Shown: positions 1 to 8,772, numbered from the stretch's first letter. The stretch is 64,000 nucleotides of DNA from Kribbella sp. NBC_01245 (GCF_036226525.1 NZ_CP108487.1:3906001-3970000), one strand, 5' to 3'. Notes: a model not told the origin generated them from the letters alone. Translations and numbers: made by a program.

Positions 1-1
1 C

Positions 2-1087
2 ACGGACCAGCCAAGTGTCGTCGTCCTCGATGAACTCCCCTATCTGATCCACGAAGACCCCACTGTCGAAGGCGCGTTACAGAAGGCGTTCGACCGGACG
101 CTATCCAAGCTTCCGGTTCTGCTCGTCCTGATCGGCTCCGACGTCGCCATGATGGAGAAGCTCAACACGTACGGTCGGCCGTTCTACCAGCGCGGCAGCG
201 AGATGGTCGTTCCTCCCCTCAGCCCTGCCGACGTCGCAGCCATGCTCGATCTGTCACCGGCCGACGCGTTCGATGCCTACCTGGTTTCCGGCGGGCTCCC
301 CCTGATCCTGGCGGAGTGGCCGCGCGGCGCGGGCGTGTGGGACTACCTGGAACAAGCCCTGCGACGACCGACATCAGCACTGCTCGTCAGTGGCGAGCGG
401 ATACTCTCGGCGGAATTTCCCACCGAGGCACAAGCTCAGACCGTGCTGCGGGCCATCGGACACGGCGAACGCACCTTCACCTTGATCGGCCGAGCCTCCG
501 GCGACCTCAACCCCGGATCCGTGAAACGCTCATTGGAATACCTCACCAGCCGACGCGTGGTGGCGACCGAGCTACCTCTGTCCACCAAGCCCAGCAAGGA
601 AACCCGCTACCGGGTCGACGACCCCTACCTTCGCTTCTGGCTTTCCTTTGTCGGACCCGGCATCCCGAGCGTAGAACGAGGGCGTGGCGACCTGGTCGTC
701 GACTCGATCCGCCGCAGTTGGACCTCCTGGCGCGGGCGAACGGTGGAGCCCGTCATCAGAGAGGCACTCTGGCGCATAGCCGACGACCGGCTCCCCAACG
801 ACACGAACGTCGTCGGTGGCTACTGGACCCGCACCAACGATCCGGAAATCGACCTCGTCGGTACGGACCGATCGCCTGTCGCCGGCAAGATCACGATGGT
901 CGGATCGATCAAGTGGCTCGAGAACAAGGCCTTCGACACCCGCGATCTCGCCCGCCTCATCAGCCACCGCTCACAACTGCCCGGAGCAAGCGACACCACA
1001 CCACTGGTGGCCGTCGCGCGAAGCGGCTGCACCGTCCAGGCAATCCAAGCCTTCACCCCCGCGGACCTGCTCGCGGCCTGGTCTTAA
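2..1087 (+). CDS. DUF234-type ATP-binding protein, 5' truncated by the window edge
   Basis: The frame is open from base 2, so the start and the Walker A motif lie outside the window. The first visible residues include a Walker B-like segment (VVVLDELPYL, about bases 17-46) and a sensor-1-like strand (LLVLIGSD, about 119-142). The middle is a winged-helix-like region, and the C-terminal third reads like DUF234, a PD-(D/E)XK-like fold: DDPYLRFWLSF, then PEIDLVG, then GSIKW. The usual acidic residue of the E-x-K half motif is Ser here, so nuclease activity is doubtful. The family (AAA+ ATPases often annotated ATPase_2/DUF234) has no settled cellular role. Convergent with the HxlR gene that follows. 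The family call is fairly sure; the function is unknown. Confidence 0.75.
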   Translation, partial: TDQPSVVVLDELPYLIHEDPTVEGALQKAFDRTLSKLPVLLVLIGSDVAMMEKLNTYGRPFYQRGSEMVVPPLSPADVAAMLDLSPADAFDAYLVSGGLPLILAEWPRGAGVWDYLEQALRRPTSALLVSGERILSAEFPTEAQAQTVLRAIGHGERTFTLIGRASGDLNPGSVKRSLEYLTSRRVVATELPLSTKPSKETRYRVDDPYLRFWLSFVGPGIPSVERGRGDLVVDSIRRSWTSWRGRTVEPVIREALWRIADDRLPNDTNVVGGYWTRTNDPEIDLVGTDRSPVAGKITMVGSIKWLENKAFDTRDLARLISHRSQLPGASDTTPLVAVARSGCTVQAIQAFTPADLLAAWS

Positions 1088-1142
1088 GCCTGCGCGTGCC
1101 TCGATGATTCCCGCGGGAGTCGGTCGGTGCCGGGTTAGTGCA

Positions 1143-1832
1143 TCAGACTCGCGGTGGCGGTGCCGGCGGGCGGATGTGAGCGAACATGCTGCGGCCGTTC
1201 CAGGTCGGGAAGGCCCTGACGAGCCATGACGGACCGTGAAGCTCGATCCTGGAGTCGCGGGTGGCCTCCGCCCAGGACAGCTGGCCGGCGTGCCACTTGA
1301 CGAACGCCTCGGCCTCGGCGGTGATGTACAGGTCCTCGTCCAGACCCGGATAGGTCTTGCAGATCTCGGCCTCGCCGTGTTCGAGCAGCAGCCAGTAGCG
1401 CTCGTGGGACCGAAAGCCGGTGAAGTCCAGCCGAACGACTACCCGCCTGTCGGGGAGGCGGTCCGGACGGAGCGCGTTGCACATTGACCACAGGGCCACG
1501 AACGGATCGAGGTTCTCCGGAGCGATCTCGAGCCACTGAGCTCCCCACTCGCCGAGGGTCTGGCAGACCTTGAACAGATCGTGGCCCGAGCTGGTGAGCT
1601 GGTAGCGGTTACCGCGCCCGTGCGCCTTCGGTGTCGCCTCGACGATGCCGAAGCGTTCGAGCTGCTCGAGCCGCTGTGCGAGGAGCGTGTGGGAGAGTCC
1701 CGGCGCCCCCTCGATGATCTCGCCGAAGGTTTCACAGCCCAGATGCAGGTTGCGGATGATCAACGGCGTCCAACGCTCAGCGAAGATCTCGGCACCACGG
1801 GCGATCGGGCAGTACTGGCCGTACGTCCTCAT
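1143..1832 (-). CDS. HxlR-family transcriptional regulator with SCP2-like C-terminal domain
   Basis: A 229-residue protein. Residues 1-100 form the winged helix of the HxlR (MarR-like) family: YGQYCPIARG at the start, then AERWTPLIIRNLHLG and LAQRLEQLERFGIV. The remaining 120 residues resemble the SCP2 sterol-carrier-like domain seen in longer actinobacterial HxlR proteins. The frame stays open upstream to 1955, but the family N-terminus begins at the ATG at 1832, so that start was chosen. It is divergent from the FAD oxidase at 1939, with direct repeats in the shared spacer. By family precedent it probably controls that oxidase and itself. The inducer is unknown. Confidence 0.85.
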   Translation of the reverse strand: MRTYGQYCPIARGAEIFAERWTPLIIRNLHLGCETFGEIIEGAPGLSHTLLAQRLEQLERFGIVEATPKAHGRGNRYQLTSSGHDLFKVCQTLGEWGAQWLEIAPENLDPFVALWSMCNALRPDRLPDRRVVVRLDFTGFRSHERYWLLLEHGEAEICKTYPGLDEDLYITAEAEAFVKWHAGQLSWAEATRDSRIELHGPSWLVRAFPTWNGRSMFAHIRPPAPPPRV

Positions 1833-1864
1833 GAACGCAGTGTCCCGCGCCTTTCGACCGCCGT

Positions 1865-1896
1865 GAAGTCCAGATTCCTTACTTCGAAGTCCAGAT
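1865..1896. promoter_or_regulatory. Candidate HxlR operator: two 11-bp direct repeats
   Basis: GAAGTCCAGAT occurs at 1865-1875 and again at 1886-1896, 21 bp apart (two helical turns), in the 106-bp spacer between the divergent HxlR gene and the FAD oxidase. The second copy overlaps the perfect palindrome ACTTCGAAGT at 1881-1890. The layout fits a dimeric regulator acting on both promoters. That HxlR binds here is inferred. Confidence 0.45.
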
Positions 1897-1938
1897 AGCT
1901 GCCTTCTCCTCGGCGCCCCCCGATGTTGCGATGAGCCC

Positions 1939-3336
1939 ATGACAACACGAACCACGATCCGGATCCCCGGCTTCCGGGGCGACGTGATCGCCCCCGACCA
2001 CCACGACTACGACGACGCCCGCGCCGTATGGAACGGCACCGTCGACCGACGACCTCGGCTGATCGCCCGCTGCAGCGGCACCGCCGACGTGGCCGCAGCG
2101 GTGCGCTACGCCCGCGACCGCGACCTCGAGATCGCCGTACGAGGCGGGGGTCACAACGTCGCCGGCGCCGCGGTGTGCGACGGCGGAATCGTGATCGACC
2201 TCTCGGCGATGCGCGCCGTCTCGGTCGATCCCGTCGAGCGCACGGCCCTCGTCCAGGGCGGTGCCCTGTGGGGAGATGTCGACCATGAGACTCAGGCGCA
2301 CGGTCTGGCCACCACGGGCGGCATCGTCAGCCACACCGGCGTCGGCGGCCTCACCCTGGGCGGCGGCATCGGCTGGCTGATGCGCAAGCACGGACTCGCT
2401 GTCGACAACCTCGTGGAGGCCGAGGTGGTCACCGCCGAGGGCGAGATCATCTGGGCATCGGCCAGCGATCACCCCGACCTGTTCTGGGCGCTGCGCGGCG
2501 GCGGCGGGAACTTCGGCATCGTCAGCTCGTTCCGGTTCGCGCTGCACTCGGTCGGCCCGATCGTCATCGCCGGGCCGGTGTTCTGGCCGGCCGAGGACAC
2601 AACCGAGGTCTTGCGCTTCTACCGCGAGTTCGTCACCGATGCGCCTGACGAGCTCGGCAACATCGTCAAGCTCACCACGATCCCGCCGCTGCCGGTCATC
2701 GACGAGCACCTCCACTTCCAGCCCACAATCGCGGTGGCCAGCTGCTACGCCGGACCGGTCGAAGACGGTGAGCGTGCCGTCCGCGCGCTCCGCCAGTTCG
2801 GGAAACCGCTCTTGGATCTGGTCGGGCCGACCCTGTACGTCGACCATCAAAGCGGCCTCGACGCCACCGTCCCCCATGGCTGGCACTACTACTGGAAGGC
2901 CACTAACCTCACCGGCCTGTCCGACGAGGTCATCGACATCGTCGCCGCCCACGCGCACCGCGCCACCTCCCCGAGGTCCTACGCGGCGATGTTCCACATG
3001 GGTGGCGCAATACCCCGCGCCCCGCGGGACGCCACGGCCTACGCCGGGCGCGATGTCGACCACAACATCATCGTTCACGCGGCCTGGCTCCCCGAGCAGG
3101 ACGACACCGTCAGGGCAGCGGAGACCGCGTGGGCGCGCGCATTCCTCGACGCCCTGCAGCTCCACCGCGCCGGCGTCTACGTGAACTTCCTTGACTCCGA
3201 CGACGACGCGAGCCGCGTCCGCGAGGCCTACGGCGACGACACGTACCGGCGGCTCGCCGACGTGAAGGCGAAGTTCGATCCCGAGAACGTGCTCCACAAC
3301 AACAAGAACATCCAACCCCGCACGCCGGCGCAGTGA
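1939..3336 (+). CDS. FAD-linked oxidase, berberine-bridge / 6-hydroxynicotine-oxidase type
   Basis: A 465-residue flavoprotein, the usual size for the family. The PCMH-type FAD domain occupies about residues 35-210, with VRGGGHNVAG supplying His72, the usual 8-alpha-histidyl flavin attachment site, and GVGGLTLGGGIGWL following. No Cys is seen at the second attachment position of bicovalent members, so single covalent attachment is likely. The C-terminus ends in the BBE-domain motif N-x-NI-x-P (NNKNIQP). No signal peptide is seen, so it is probably cytoplasmic. The family oxidises many small amines, sugars and secondary metabolites; the substrate here cannot be read from sequence. It is followed by a strong hairpin terminator. 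Confidence 0.88.
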   Translation: MTTRTTIRIPGFRGDVIAPDHHDYDDARAVWNGTVDRRPRLIARCSGTADVAAAVRYARDRDLEIAVRGGGHNVAGAAVCDGGIVIDLSAMRAVSVDPVERTALVQGGALWGDVDHETQAHGLATTGGIVSHTGVGGLTLGGGIGWLMRKHGLAVDNLVEAEVVTAEGEIIWASASDHPDLFWALRGGGGNFGIVSSFRFALHSVGPIVIAGPVFWPAEDTTEVLRFYREFVTDAPDELGNIVKLTTIPPLPVIDEHLHFQPTIAVASCYAGPVEDGERAVRALRQFGKPLLDLVGPTLYVDHQSGLDATVPHGWHYYWKATNLTGLSDEVIDIVAAHAHRATSPRSYAAMFHMGGAIPRAPRDATAYAGRDVDHNIIVHAAWLPEQDDTVRAAETAWARAFLDALQLHRAGVYVNFLDSDDDASRVREAYGDDTYRRLADVKAKFDPENVLHNNKNIQPRTPAQ

Positions 3337-3366
3337 ACGCTCCGGCGCAGCCGTGGGGGCAATGGG

Positions 3367-3397
3367 AAAGGGCCTCGCGTTGCCGCGAGGCCCTTTT
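3367..3397. terminator. Bidirectional intrinsic terminator
   Basis: A perfect 13-bp stem (AAAGGGCCTCGCG, 3367-3379, with its complement at 3384-3396) closes a TTGC loop. The stem is flanked by A-rich and T-rich ends, so it can terminate the FAD oxidase on the plus strand and tmRNA on the minus strand. Confidence 0.85.
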
Positions 3398-3410
3398 CGA
3401 CTCATGGGGG

Positions 3411-3787
3411 TGGTGGAGGTGGCGGGAATCGAACCCGCGTCCTTCAGCGTCGACCCAAGACTTCTCCGGGCGCAGTCTGTCGAAGTCGCTTTTCTCAGCC
3501 CCAGTGCTCGTACAGACACGTCACTGACAGGCTCAGTTACTGTAAATGTCCCGTGCTAACCCCGTAACCGGGTTAACAAAGCAAGCTTCCTAGCTGAGGC
3601 CAGGAACCGGGTCGGAAGCACTCCCGGGCTGACCCTTCGTTTACCTCAGGCCGTCAGGCGGCGAGAGCGAAGTTAGTGCGCGTGTTATTGGCACTTATTG
3701 TTTTCCAGAGATCGTTTACGAGATAACCCTGGATCCTCGGCCCGCTTCTCTTGGATCGTCCGTCCAAAGTCGAAACCGTTCACCCCC
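3411..3787 (-). ncRNA. ssrA: tmRNA (transfer-messenger RNA)
   Basis: About 377 nt. The 3' end carries a tRNA-like T arm (GGTTCGATTCCCGCC) and an encoded CCA ending at 3411. The 5' end GGGGGTG (3787-3781) pairs with CACCTCC near the 3' end with one G-U wobble, forming the acceptor stem, and is followed by AACGGTTTCGAC, typical of tmRNA 5' domains. The open frame AAGT-GCC AAT AAC... encodes ANNTRTNFALAA before TGA, a degradation tag with the usual ALAA end. It rescues stalled ribosomes together with SmpB, whose gene lies about 0.8 kb away on the same strand. Confidence 0.95.
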
Positions 3788-3897
3788 TCTTGAGTTTTCA
3801 AACCCCGCTGCCGCCGAGTCACCCCGCCAGCAGTGGAATCACCACACTATCAACCCCAACAACCCACCCGCACCCCAGATTCCCCTGTCGCGGTGGG

Positions 3898-4470
3898 TCA
3901 GCGGATCAGCCGGAGGGTGAAGGGGTAGCGGAAGTTGCCGGATAGCGCGGTGGCCAGGCCGCCCACGCCGGTCATGACCGCCCAGAGGATGCCTAGGACG
4001 GGGAAGAGGAAGGCGGTGAAGCCTTCGGTGATGCCGGTGAGGATGCCCAGGCCGGCGAACATCATGAAGGCGGTGAGCTGGAAGTTGACCGCTTCCACCG
4101 CGTGCCGGCGTACGGCGGGGTTGCGGGTGCCGGCCGTCATCGCGACCACGGCGGGCCCGACGAACATGGTCGGGAAGCCCAGCCAGTGCGTCAGCGTGCC
4201 GGCGCCACGGCCATCACCGTCGTACCGCCGCACCTGGCGACCTGGTGAGGTGGGCCGGGTGAACGCGGCCGGCGCGAAGGTGGGGATGGGATGCGCGACG
4301 AGGCCGGCGAAACTGGCGTTCAGGTCGGCCCGGGTCTTCGCCCGCAGCGCCTGGTCGAGCCGTTCCTCGAACTCCATCCGCCCGAGGCGGCCGTCGGCGT
4401 ACATCTCTTGCAAGATCTCGACGCCGCGGTCACGTTGCTCCGGCGTCACCAGCAGGTCTGAAGTGGACAT
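3898..4470 (-). CDS. DUF1707 (SHOCT-like) and DUF4870-like membrane protein
   Basis: A 190-residue protein. Residues 6-60 match the DUF1707 pattern (VTPEQRDRGVEILQEMYADG, then LGRMEFEERLDQAL and TRADLNASFAGL), a small actinobacterial domain often joined to membrane segments. After a proline-rich linker, residues 85-185 hold three or four hydrophobic segments like DUF4870. No enzymatic residues are evident and the function is unknown. It sits between tmRNA and smpB with about 75 bp to smpB; a regulatory link to either is not evident. Confidence 0.75.
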   Translation of the reverse strand: MSTSDLLVTPEQRDRGVEILQEMYADGRLGRMEFEERLDQALRAKTRADLNASFAGLVAHPIPTFAPAAFTRPTSPGRQVRRYDGDGRGAGTLTHWLGFPTMFVGPAVVAMTAGTRNPAVRRHAVEAVNFQLTAFMMFAGLGILTGITEGFTAFLFPVLGILWAVMTGVGGLATALSGNFRYPFTLRLIR

Positions 4471-4545
4471 GCGTCAACTCTCCCCGCCGGAGCCGCCGCA
4501 GCGTATGGGGTGGAGCCCGGATCACCCCCTGAGCAACCCCCGGGG

Positions 4546-5016
4546 TCAGCCGCGGCGGCGGTCGGAAAGCGCGCGCTGGGCTTCGCGGTTGGCCTGGCGC
4601 TCGGCGAGGGAGTGGCGCTTGTCGTAGTCCTTCTTACCGCGCCCGGTGGCGAGCTCGACCTTGGCGTAGCCGTCCTTGAAGTACAGCGACAGCGGGATCA
4701 GCGAGACGCCCTGCTGCTCGACGGCCTTGACCAGCTTCTCCATCTCGTCCTTGTGCAGGAGGAGTTTGCGGGAGCGCCTCGGCTCGTGGTTCGTCCAGGT
4801 GCCGTGGGTGTACTCGGGGATGTGCATCCCGTTCAGCCAGAGCTCCTTGCCCTTGACCGCGGCGAAGGCGTCGACGAGGGAGGCCCGGCCGAGCCGCAGG
4901 GACTTGACCTCCGTCCCGGTCAGCACGAGCCCGGCCTCCACCACGTCGTCGATGTGGTAATCGTGACGCGCCTTGCGGTTCTGCGCGATGGGCTTGTGGC
5001 CTTGCTCCTTCACCAT
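4546..5016 (-). CDS. smpB: SsrA-binding protein SmpB
   Basis: A 156-residue protein, the family's normal size. The N-terminus has [13 protein letters not shown], the core has [15 protein letters not shown], and the basic C-terminal tail has GKKDYDKRH followed by many Arg residues. It is an OB-fold protein that binds the tRNA-like domain of tmRNA and places it in the ribosomal A site; the basic tail enters the mRNA channel during trans-translation. It lies downstream of ftsE, ftsX and the M23 peptidase on the same strand and close to ssrA, a common actinobacterial arrangement. Confidence 0.97.
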   Translation of the reverse strand: MVKEQGHKPIAQNRKARHDYHIDDVVEAGLVLTGTEVKSLRLGRASLVDAFAAVKGKELWLNGMHIPEYTHGTWTNHEPRRSRKLLLHKDEMEKLVKAVEQQGVSLIPLSLYFKDGYAKVELATGRGKKDYDKRHSLAERQANREAQRALSDRRRG

Positions 5017-5037
5017 CCGCCCATTGTCGCAAACCGC

Positions 5038-6423
5038 TCAGAGCCAGCGCATCGGGTTAACCACTTGGCCGTCCTGGTAGACCATGAAGTGCAGGTGGCA
5101 ACCGGTCGAGTAGCCGGTGGTGCCGACGTATCCGATGACGTCACCCTTGCGCACCCGCTGGCCGACGTACGTCGAGAAGCTCGACAGGTGGTTGTAGACG
5201 GTGACCAGGGCCGAGCCGTCCACCACGCCGTGCGAGATGAAGACCCGGTTGCCGTAACCGCCGTTGTAGTAGCGATCCGTCACCACACCGCCGGCGGACG
5301 CGCGGATCGGCGTACCGCAACCGCCGCCGAAGTCCGTGCCGTCGTGCAGTTTCCAGTAGTGCAGGATCGGGTGGAACCGCATCCCGAACGGCGAGGTGAT
5401 GTAGGTGTTGACCGGCATGATCAGGTCACCATCAGCGCCTGGATCCGGCTCGACCGGCCGGGGCTTGCGCTTCTCGCGCTGTGCCTTGGCCTTCTCCGCC
5501 GCGATGGCCGCCGCCCGGCGCTTGGCCGCCGCGATCTTCTCGGCCGCGGCCCGGGCGATCAGGATCCGGGTGACGCGGTTCCGCTCGTTGACGAGCTTGT
5601 AGTACTCGTTCAGCTCCTTGGCGCGGGTGTTCGCCGCGGTGTGGAACGCGCGCAGTTTGGCCTGGGCCGAATGCGTGACCTCGACCTTCTGCGCGGCCAC
5701 GGCCTGGGTCAGGCGGGTGACTCGCTCGACCGTACGGGCGGCCTCGGCGCGTTCGGCCGCGACGGCCCGCTCGGCGGCGGCGACCTTGGCCTGCCGGTTG
5801 GCCAGTTGCGCCTGGGCGTTGTTCAGCTTCGACAGCGCCTTGCCCTGGGTCGTGAACACGTTCCGGCGGATCTGGAAACCGGTCGCCAGGTCGCCGGCCG
5901 ACTCGCCGCGCAGCACGAACGAGAGGCTGGCCAGGTTGTTCTGCTGCTGGTACGTCGACCGCACCGCCTCGCCCGCGAGCTGGCGGTTCTTCACGATCGC
6001 CTGTTCGCCCTCGACCACTTCGGCCTTCGCGGCGACGAGTAGCTTCTCCGCTGCCGCGAGCCGCTTGGCCGCGACGGCGTCGGCCGCCTCGGCAGCGACG
6101 AGCTCGCCTTGCACGGTGGCATAACGGTTCTGGACCTGGGCCAGCTTGGCGCTCGCCTGGTCATACGCGGTCACCGAAGCCTGCAGCGAGTCGTACGACT
6201 CCTCCAGATCGGCCTTGGAGGCCTGGATCTGCTTGTCGATCTCCTGCTGCTGCTTCTTTGGGTCAGGCGGATCCGCTTGGGCAGCCGGATTCACCGCCAG
6301 TAGGCCGGCGGACATGGACAGGACTACGCAGCAAGCAGCGACCAGTCGAGTGGCGCCGATGCTGTCGTCTCGCTTGATGCGCGCCCGCCGGAACGGGTTC
6401 GCACCGGGGAAGTGCGGGACCAC
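5038..6423 (-). CDS. Secreted M23-family peptidoglycan hydrolase with coiled coil (FtsEX-linked)
   Basis: A 461-residue protein. A signal peptide (hydrophobic stretch about residues 28-44, cleavage near AAQA/DPP) is followed by a long Ala/Glu/Lys-rich coiled coil (about 55-310) and a C-terminal M23 (LytM) domain. The zinc motifs are intact: HxxxD in HDGTDF near residue 359 and HxH in CHLHF near 441. Domain order and position directly after ftsE-ftsX match EnvC-like or RipC-like hydrolases, whose activity FtsEX controls through the coiled coil at division. That pairing is inferred from family precedent and gene order. The GTG start at 6423 has a modest AAGGGG upstream; a later start is possible because the positively charged N-region is long. 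Confidence 0.9.
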   Translation of the reverse strand: MVPHFPGANPFRRARIKRDDSIGATRLVAACCVVLSMSAGLLAVNPAAQADPPDPKKQQQEIDKQIQASKADLEESYDSLQASVTAYDQASAKLAQVQNRYATVQGELVAAEAADAVAAKRLAAAEKLLVAAKAEVVEGEQAIVKNRQLAGEAVRSTYQQQNNLASLSFVLRGESAGDLATGFQIRRNVFTTQGKALSKLNNAQAQLANRQAKVAAAERAVAAERAEAARTVERVTRLTQAVAAQKVEVTHSAQAKLRAFHTAANTRAKELNEYYKLVNERNRVTRILIARAAAEKIAAAKRRAAAIAAEKAKAQREKRKPRPVEPDPGADGDLIMPVNTYITSPFGMRFHPILHYWKLHDGTDFGGGCGTPIRASAGGVVTDRYYNGGYGNRVFISHGVVDGSALVTVYNHLSSFSTYVGQRVRKGDVIGYVGTTGYSTGCHLHFMVYQDGQVVNPMRWL

Positions 6424-6480
6424 AGTCGACCCCTTGCTATGGGTGAAGGTGTGTTGCCTTCCGACGGTAACCGACCGGAA

Positions 6481-7392
6481 TCAGACTTTGAGGTATTTCC
6501 GGGTTGTCAGGAATGTCGGAATGATCGCGAGCACCAGTCCGACGCCCACCATGATCGCGGTCGCCCACATGGTCTGACCGAGCCCGATCCATTCCCAGGA
6601 ACGGAAAGTGCTCTTCGCGTAGCGGCTGACGGTGAAGTAGATCATCAGCCAAAGGGTGCCGCAGGCAAGGACCGCGCCGATCAGCGCCGCCAGCACCGCC
6701 TCTAAGAGGAACGGCAGTTGGATATAGAGGTTCGACGCGCCGACCAGCCGCATGATGCCTATCTCCCGGCGGCGCGCGTAGGCGGCCAGGCGGATCGTGT
6801 TCGCGATCTGCAGCACCCCCGCGCCGAGCAGCAGGATGGCCGCGATCACCGAGCCGATCTGGAGCGAATTGAGGGCCGTGAACAACGGTTTCAGAATCGT
6901 GCGCAGATCCTGCACCAGGTCCACCCCGGGCAGGCCGGACACGGCGCTGACCAGGTTCTCGAAGCGTTGTGGATCCTTGAGCTTGATCCGGAACGACTCC
7001 TGCATCTGGTCGACCGTCACGGTGCCGACGATCGGCGAGTCCTTGTACAGCTTCTTGAACTGGTCGTAGGCCTGCTGCTTGGTCTCGACGAAGACGCCGT
7101 TCGGCGCGGTGTCGGGGCTGGCCTCGATGGTCTCGCGGATGCGGTTCTTCTGGGCGGCGGTCACCTCGGCGCCGGAACAGCCGCGGCCGCCGGAGTCCTT
7201 GGTGCACAAGAAGACGGAGATCTGGATCTTGTCGTACCAGTTCCCCTTCATCAGGCCGACCTGCTGGTTGATCGCGAGGGCGCCACCGAGCAGGGACAGC
7301 GAGACCCACATCGTCACGACGACCGCGATCGTCATCGACAGGTTCCGCTTCAGGCCGATGCCCAGGTCGGAGAGAACGTAATGCAGACGCAT
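6481..7392 (-). CDS. ftsX: Cell division protein FtsX
   Basis: A 303-residue membrane protein with the FtsX layout. A first transmembrane helix (about 20-42) is followed by an extracytoplasmic domain (about 45-165) and three C-terminal helices (about 170-195, 220-250 and 270-295). Cys63 and Cys72 lie in the external domain and could form a disulfide. It partners with FtsE in an ABC-type complex that signals to cell-wall hydrolases instead of transporting a solute. It lies 28 nt after ftsE and 57 nt before the M23 peptidase on the same strand, so one transcript is likely. Confidence 0.95.
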   Translation of the reverse strand: MRLHYVLSDLGIGLKRNLSMTIAVVVTMWVSLSLLGGALAINQQVGLMKGNWYDKIQISVFLCTKDSGGRGCSGAEVTAAQKNRIRETIEASPDTAPNGVFVETKQQAYDQFKKLYKDSPIVGTVTVDQMQESFRIKLKDPQRFENLVSAVSGLPGVDLVQDLRTILKPLFTALNSLQIGSVIAAILLLGAGVLQIANTIRLAAYARRREIGIMRLVGASNLYIQLPFLLEAVLAALIGAVLACGTLWLMIYFTVSRYAKSTFRSWEWIGLGQTMWATAIMVGVGLVLAIIPTFLTTRKYLKV

Positions 7393-7420
7393 GGAGGTCA
7401 GACCGTTTCGTCGGAGGAGA

Positions 7421-8110
7421 TCACTGCTGGTAGCCGTACACGCCGCGGGACTCGTCGCGGACGAGGTGGCCGTTCTCCAGCTCGATGACGCGCTTGCGCA
7501 TCTGGTCCACGACCGACACGTCGTGGGTGGCCATCACCACGGTGGTGCCGGTCCGGTTGATCCGGTCCAGCAGCTTCATGATGCCGATCGAGGTACCCGG
7601 GTCGAGGTTTCCGGTCGGCTCGTCGGCGATCAGGATCATCGGGCGGTTCACGAACGCCCGCGCGATCGCGACCCGCTGCTGCTCACCACCGGACAGCTCG
7701 TCGGGGAGGCGATCCTCCTTGCCGTCGAGGCCGACCAGTTCGAGCACCTCGGGCACCGTCTTGCGGATGTGCGCGCGCGGCTTGCCGATGACCTGCAGCG
7801 CGAACGCGACGTTCTCGCTGACGGTTTTGTTCGGCAGCAGGCGGAAGTCCTGGAAGACCGTGCCGATCTGGCGGCGCATCTGCGGCACGCGCCAGTTCGG
7901 CAGCCGGTTCAGGTCCTTGCCGGCCACCATGATCTGGCCCTTGGACGTCCGGTGCTCCCGCAGCACCAGGCGCAGGAACGTCGACTTGCCGGACCCGGAG
8001 GTACCGACGAGGAAGACGAACTCGCCCTTCTCGATGTCGACATCGACATTCTGCAGGGCGGGTCGGGTCTGACCCTCGTACGTCTTGGAGACCTTCTCGA
8101 AACGGATCAC
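7421..8110 (-). CDS. ftsE: Cell division ATP-binding protein FtsE
   Basis: A 229-residue ABC ATPase of normal FtsE length. Walker A is GTSGSGKS (residues 36-43), the signature is [15 protein letters not shown], Walker B is MILIADEPT and the H-loop is MATHD. It drives FtsX and, through it, the neighbouring M23 hydrolase. It is first in a minus-strand run ftsE-ftsX-M23-smpB. In many actinobacteria prfB lies directly upstream; here prfB is about 21 kb away (29103-30224). Confidence 0.97.
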   Translation of the reverse strand: MIRFEKVSKTYEGQTRPALQNVDVDIEKGEFVFLVGTSGSGKSTFLRLVLREHRTSKGQIMVAGKDLNRLPNWRVPQMRRQIGTVFQDFRLLPNKTVSENVAFALQVIGKPRAHIRKTVPEVLELVGLDGKEDRLPDELSGGEQQRVAIARAFVNRPMILIADEPTGNLDPGTSIGIMKLLDRINRTGTTVVMATHDVSVVDQMRKRVIELENGHLVRDESRGVYGYQQ

Positions 8111-8173
8111 GTGAACTCTCGGCCGTGAGTCGGGAACAGGGAGGGCGACGGCCGACGTTCAGTGTAGGTGCAC

Positions 8174-8335
8174 CTAGGCGGGCGCCGGTGCGGACCCGCC
8201 GTTCTCCGGGCGCGCGGACGCGATCCGGGCCACTCCGGCGTCGGGTTTACGGCCGGCGCGTCTGGCCGCCTCGACGTGCAATCGGGCCAGCTCGACGGCC
8301 TGCCGGGACACCTTGACGGTCTTCTTGTCAGCCAT
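8174..8335 (-). CDS. Small basic hypothetical protein, coupled to upstream gene
   Basis: A 53-residue protein (MADKKTVKVSRQAVELARL...) with a predicted amphipathic helix around VELARLHVEAARRAGR and a Pro/Ala-rich end. ATG codons at 8335 and 8341 both overlap or abut the stop of the upstream gene (8328-8330), suggesting translational coupling. No family is recognised. It is short, so its reality rests on the overlap and plausible composition. Confidence 0.5.
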   Translation of the reverse strand: MADKKTVKVSRQAVELARLHVEAARRAGRKPDAGVARIASARPENGGSAPAPA

Positions 8336-8699
8336 CGGCATTGTCCCCTTCGACCACGACGGTATTGGCGTCTGCCAAATCAGCGTACGTCTCCGCACCG
8401 ACCCGGTCGATGGTCACAGCCGCCGTCAACGCCGCGACGAGGTCATAGTCCTCCGGTTGTAACAGCTCCGACCTCATCAATGAGCGGAGCGTGACGACAC
8501 CGGCATGCGTTTTGGTGTCACCGCCGGTGGTGATCTGCTCGACCGCCCACCGGACCATCCGCATCGTCTCCTCCCGATGCCGCCAGGTGTCGAGCTCCTC
8601 GTCGGCCTTCCGGGTGATGCGGGCGCCGATCAGCACGCCGGTAAAGGCCACCAGGGTGCTTGCGAGCGTGGCCAGCACCCCGACCCAGGCCGGGATCAC
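8328..8699 (-). CDS. Small membrane-anchored hypothetical protein
   Basis: A 123-residue protein from a GTG start at 8699. One N-terminal transmembrane segment (about residues 4-26, WVGVLATLASTLVAFTGVLI) is followed by a charged helical cytoplasmic part (RKADEELDTWRHREETMRM...). No catalytic motif is seen. Its end overlaps the start of the next 53-residue gene, so the two probably form a unit. It is divergent from the sugar kinase gene. Function unknown. Confidence 0.6.
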   Translation of the reverse strand: MIPAWVGVLATLASTLVAFTGVLIGARITRKADEELDTWRHREETMRMVRWAVEQITTGGDTKTHAGVVTLRSLMRSELLQPEDYDLVAALTAAVTIDRVGAETYADLADANTVVVEGDNADG

Positions 8700-8772
8700 G
8701 CCGGCCTGACCGTTTGCTGTGGGGGCGGCACGAGCATGGAGACTCCTAAAAGTCCTAGGTTCTGAACAGGCG

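Noticed and set aside
3411..3440. A tRNA gene, from the GGTTCGATTCC T-arm and CCA end
   Set aside because: The sequence lacks a D arm and anticodon arm in tRNA order; the 5' end, tag frame and acceptor pairing identify tmRNA.
1879..3519. A 546-codon minus-strand frame
   Set aside because: Antisense to the FAD-linked oxidase and running into tmRNA sequence; no domain seen.
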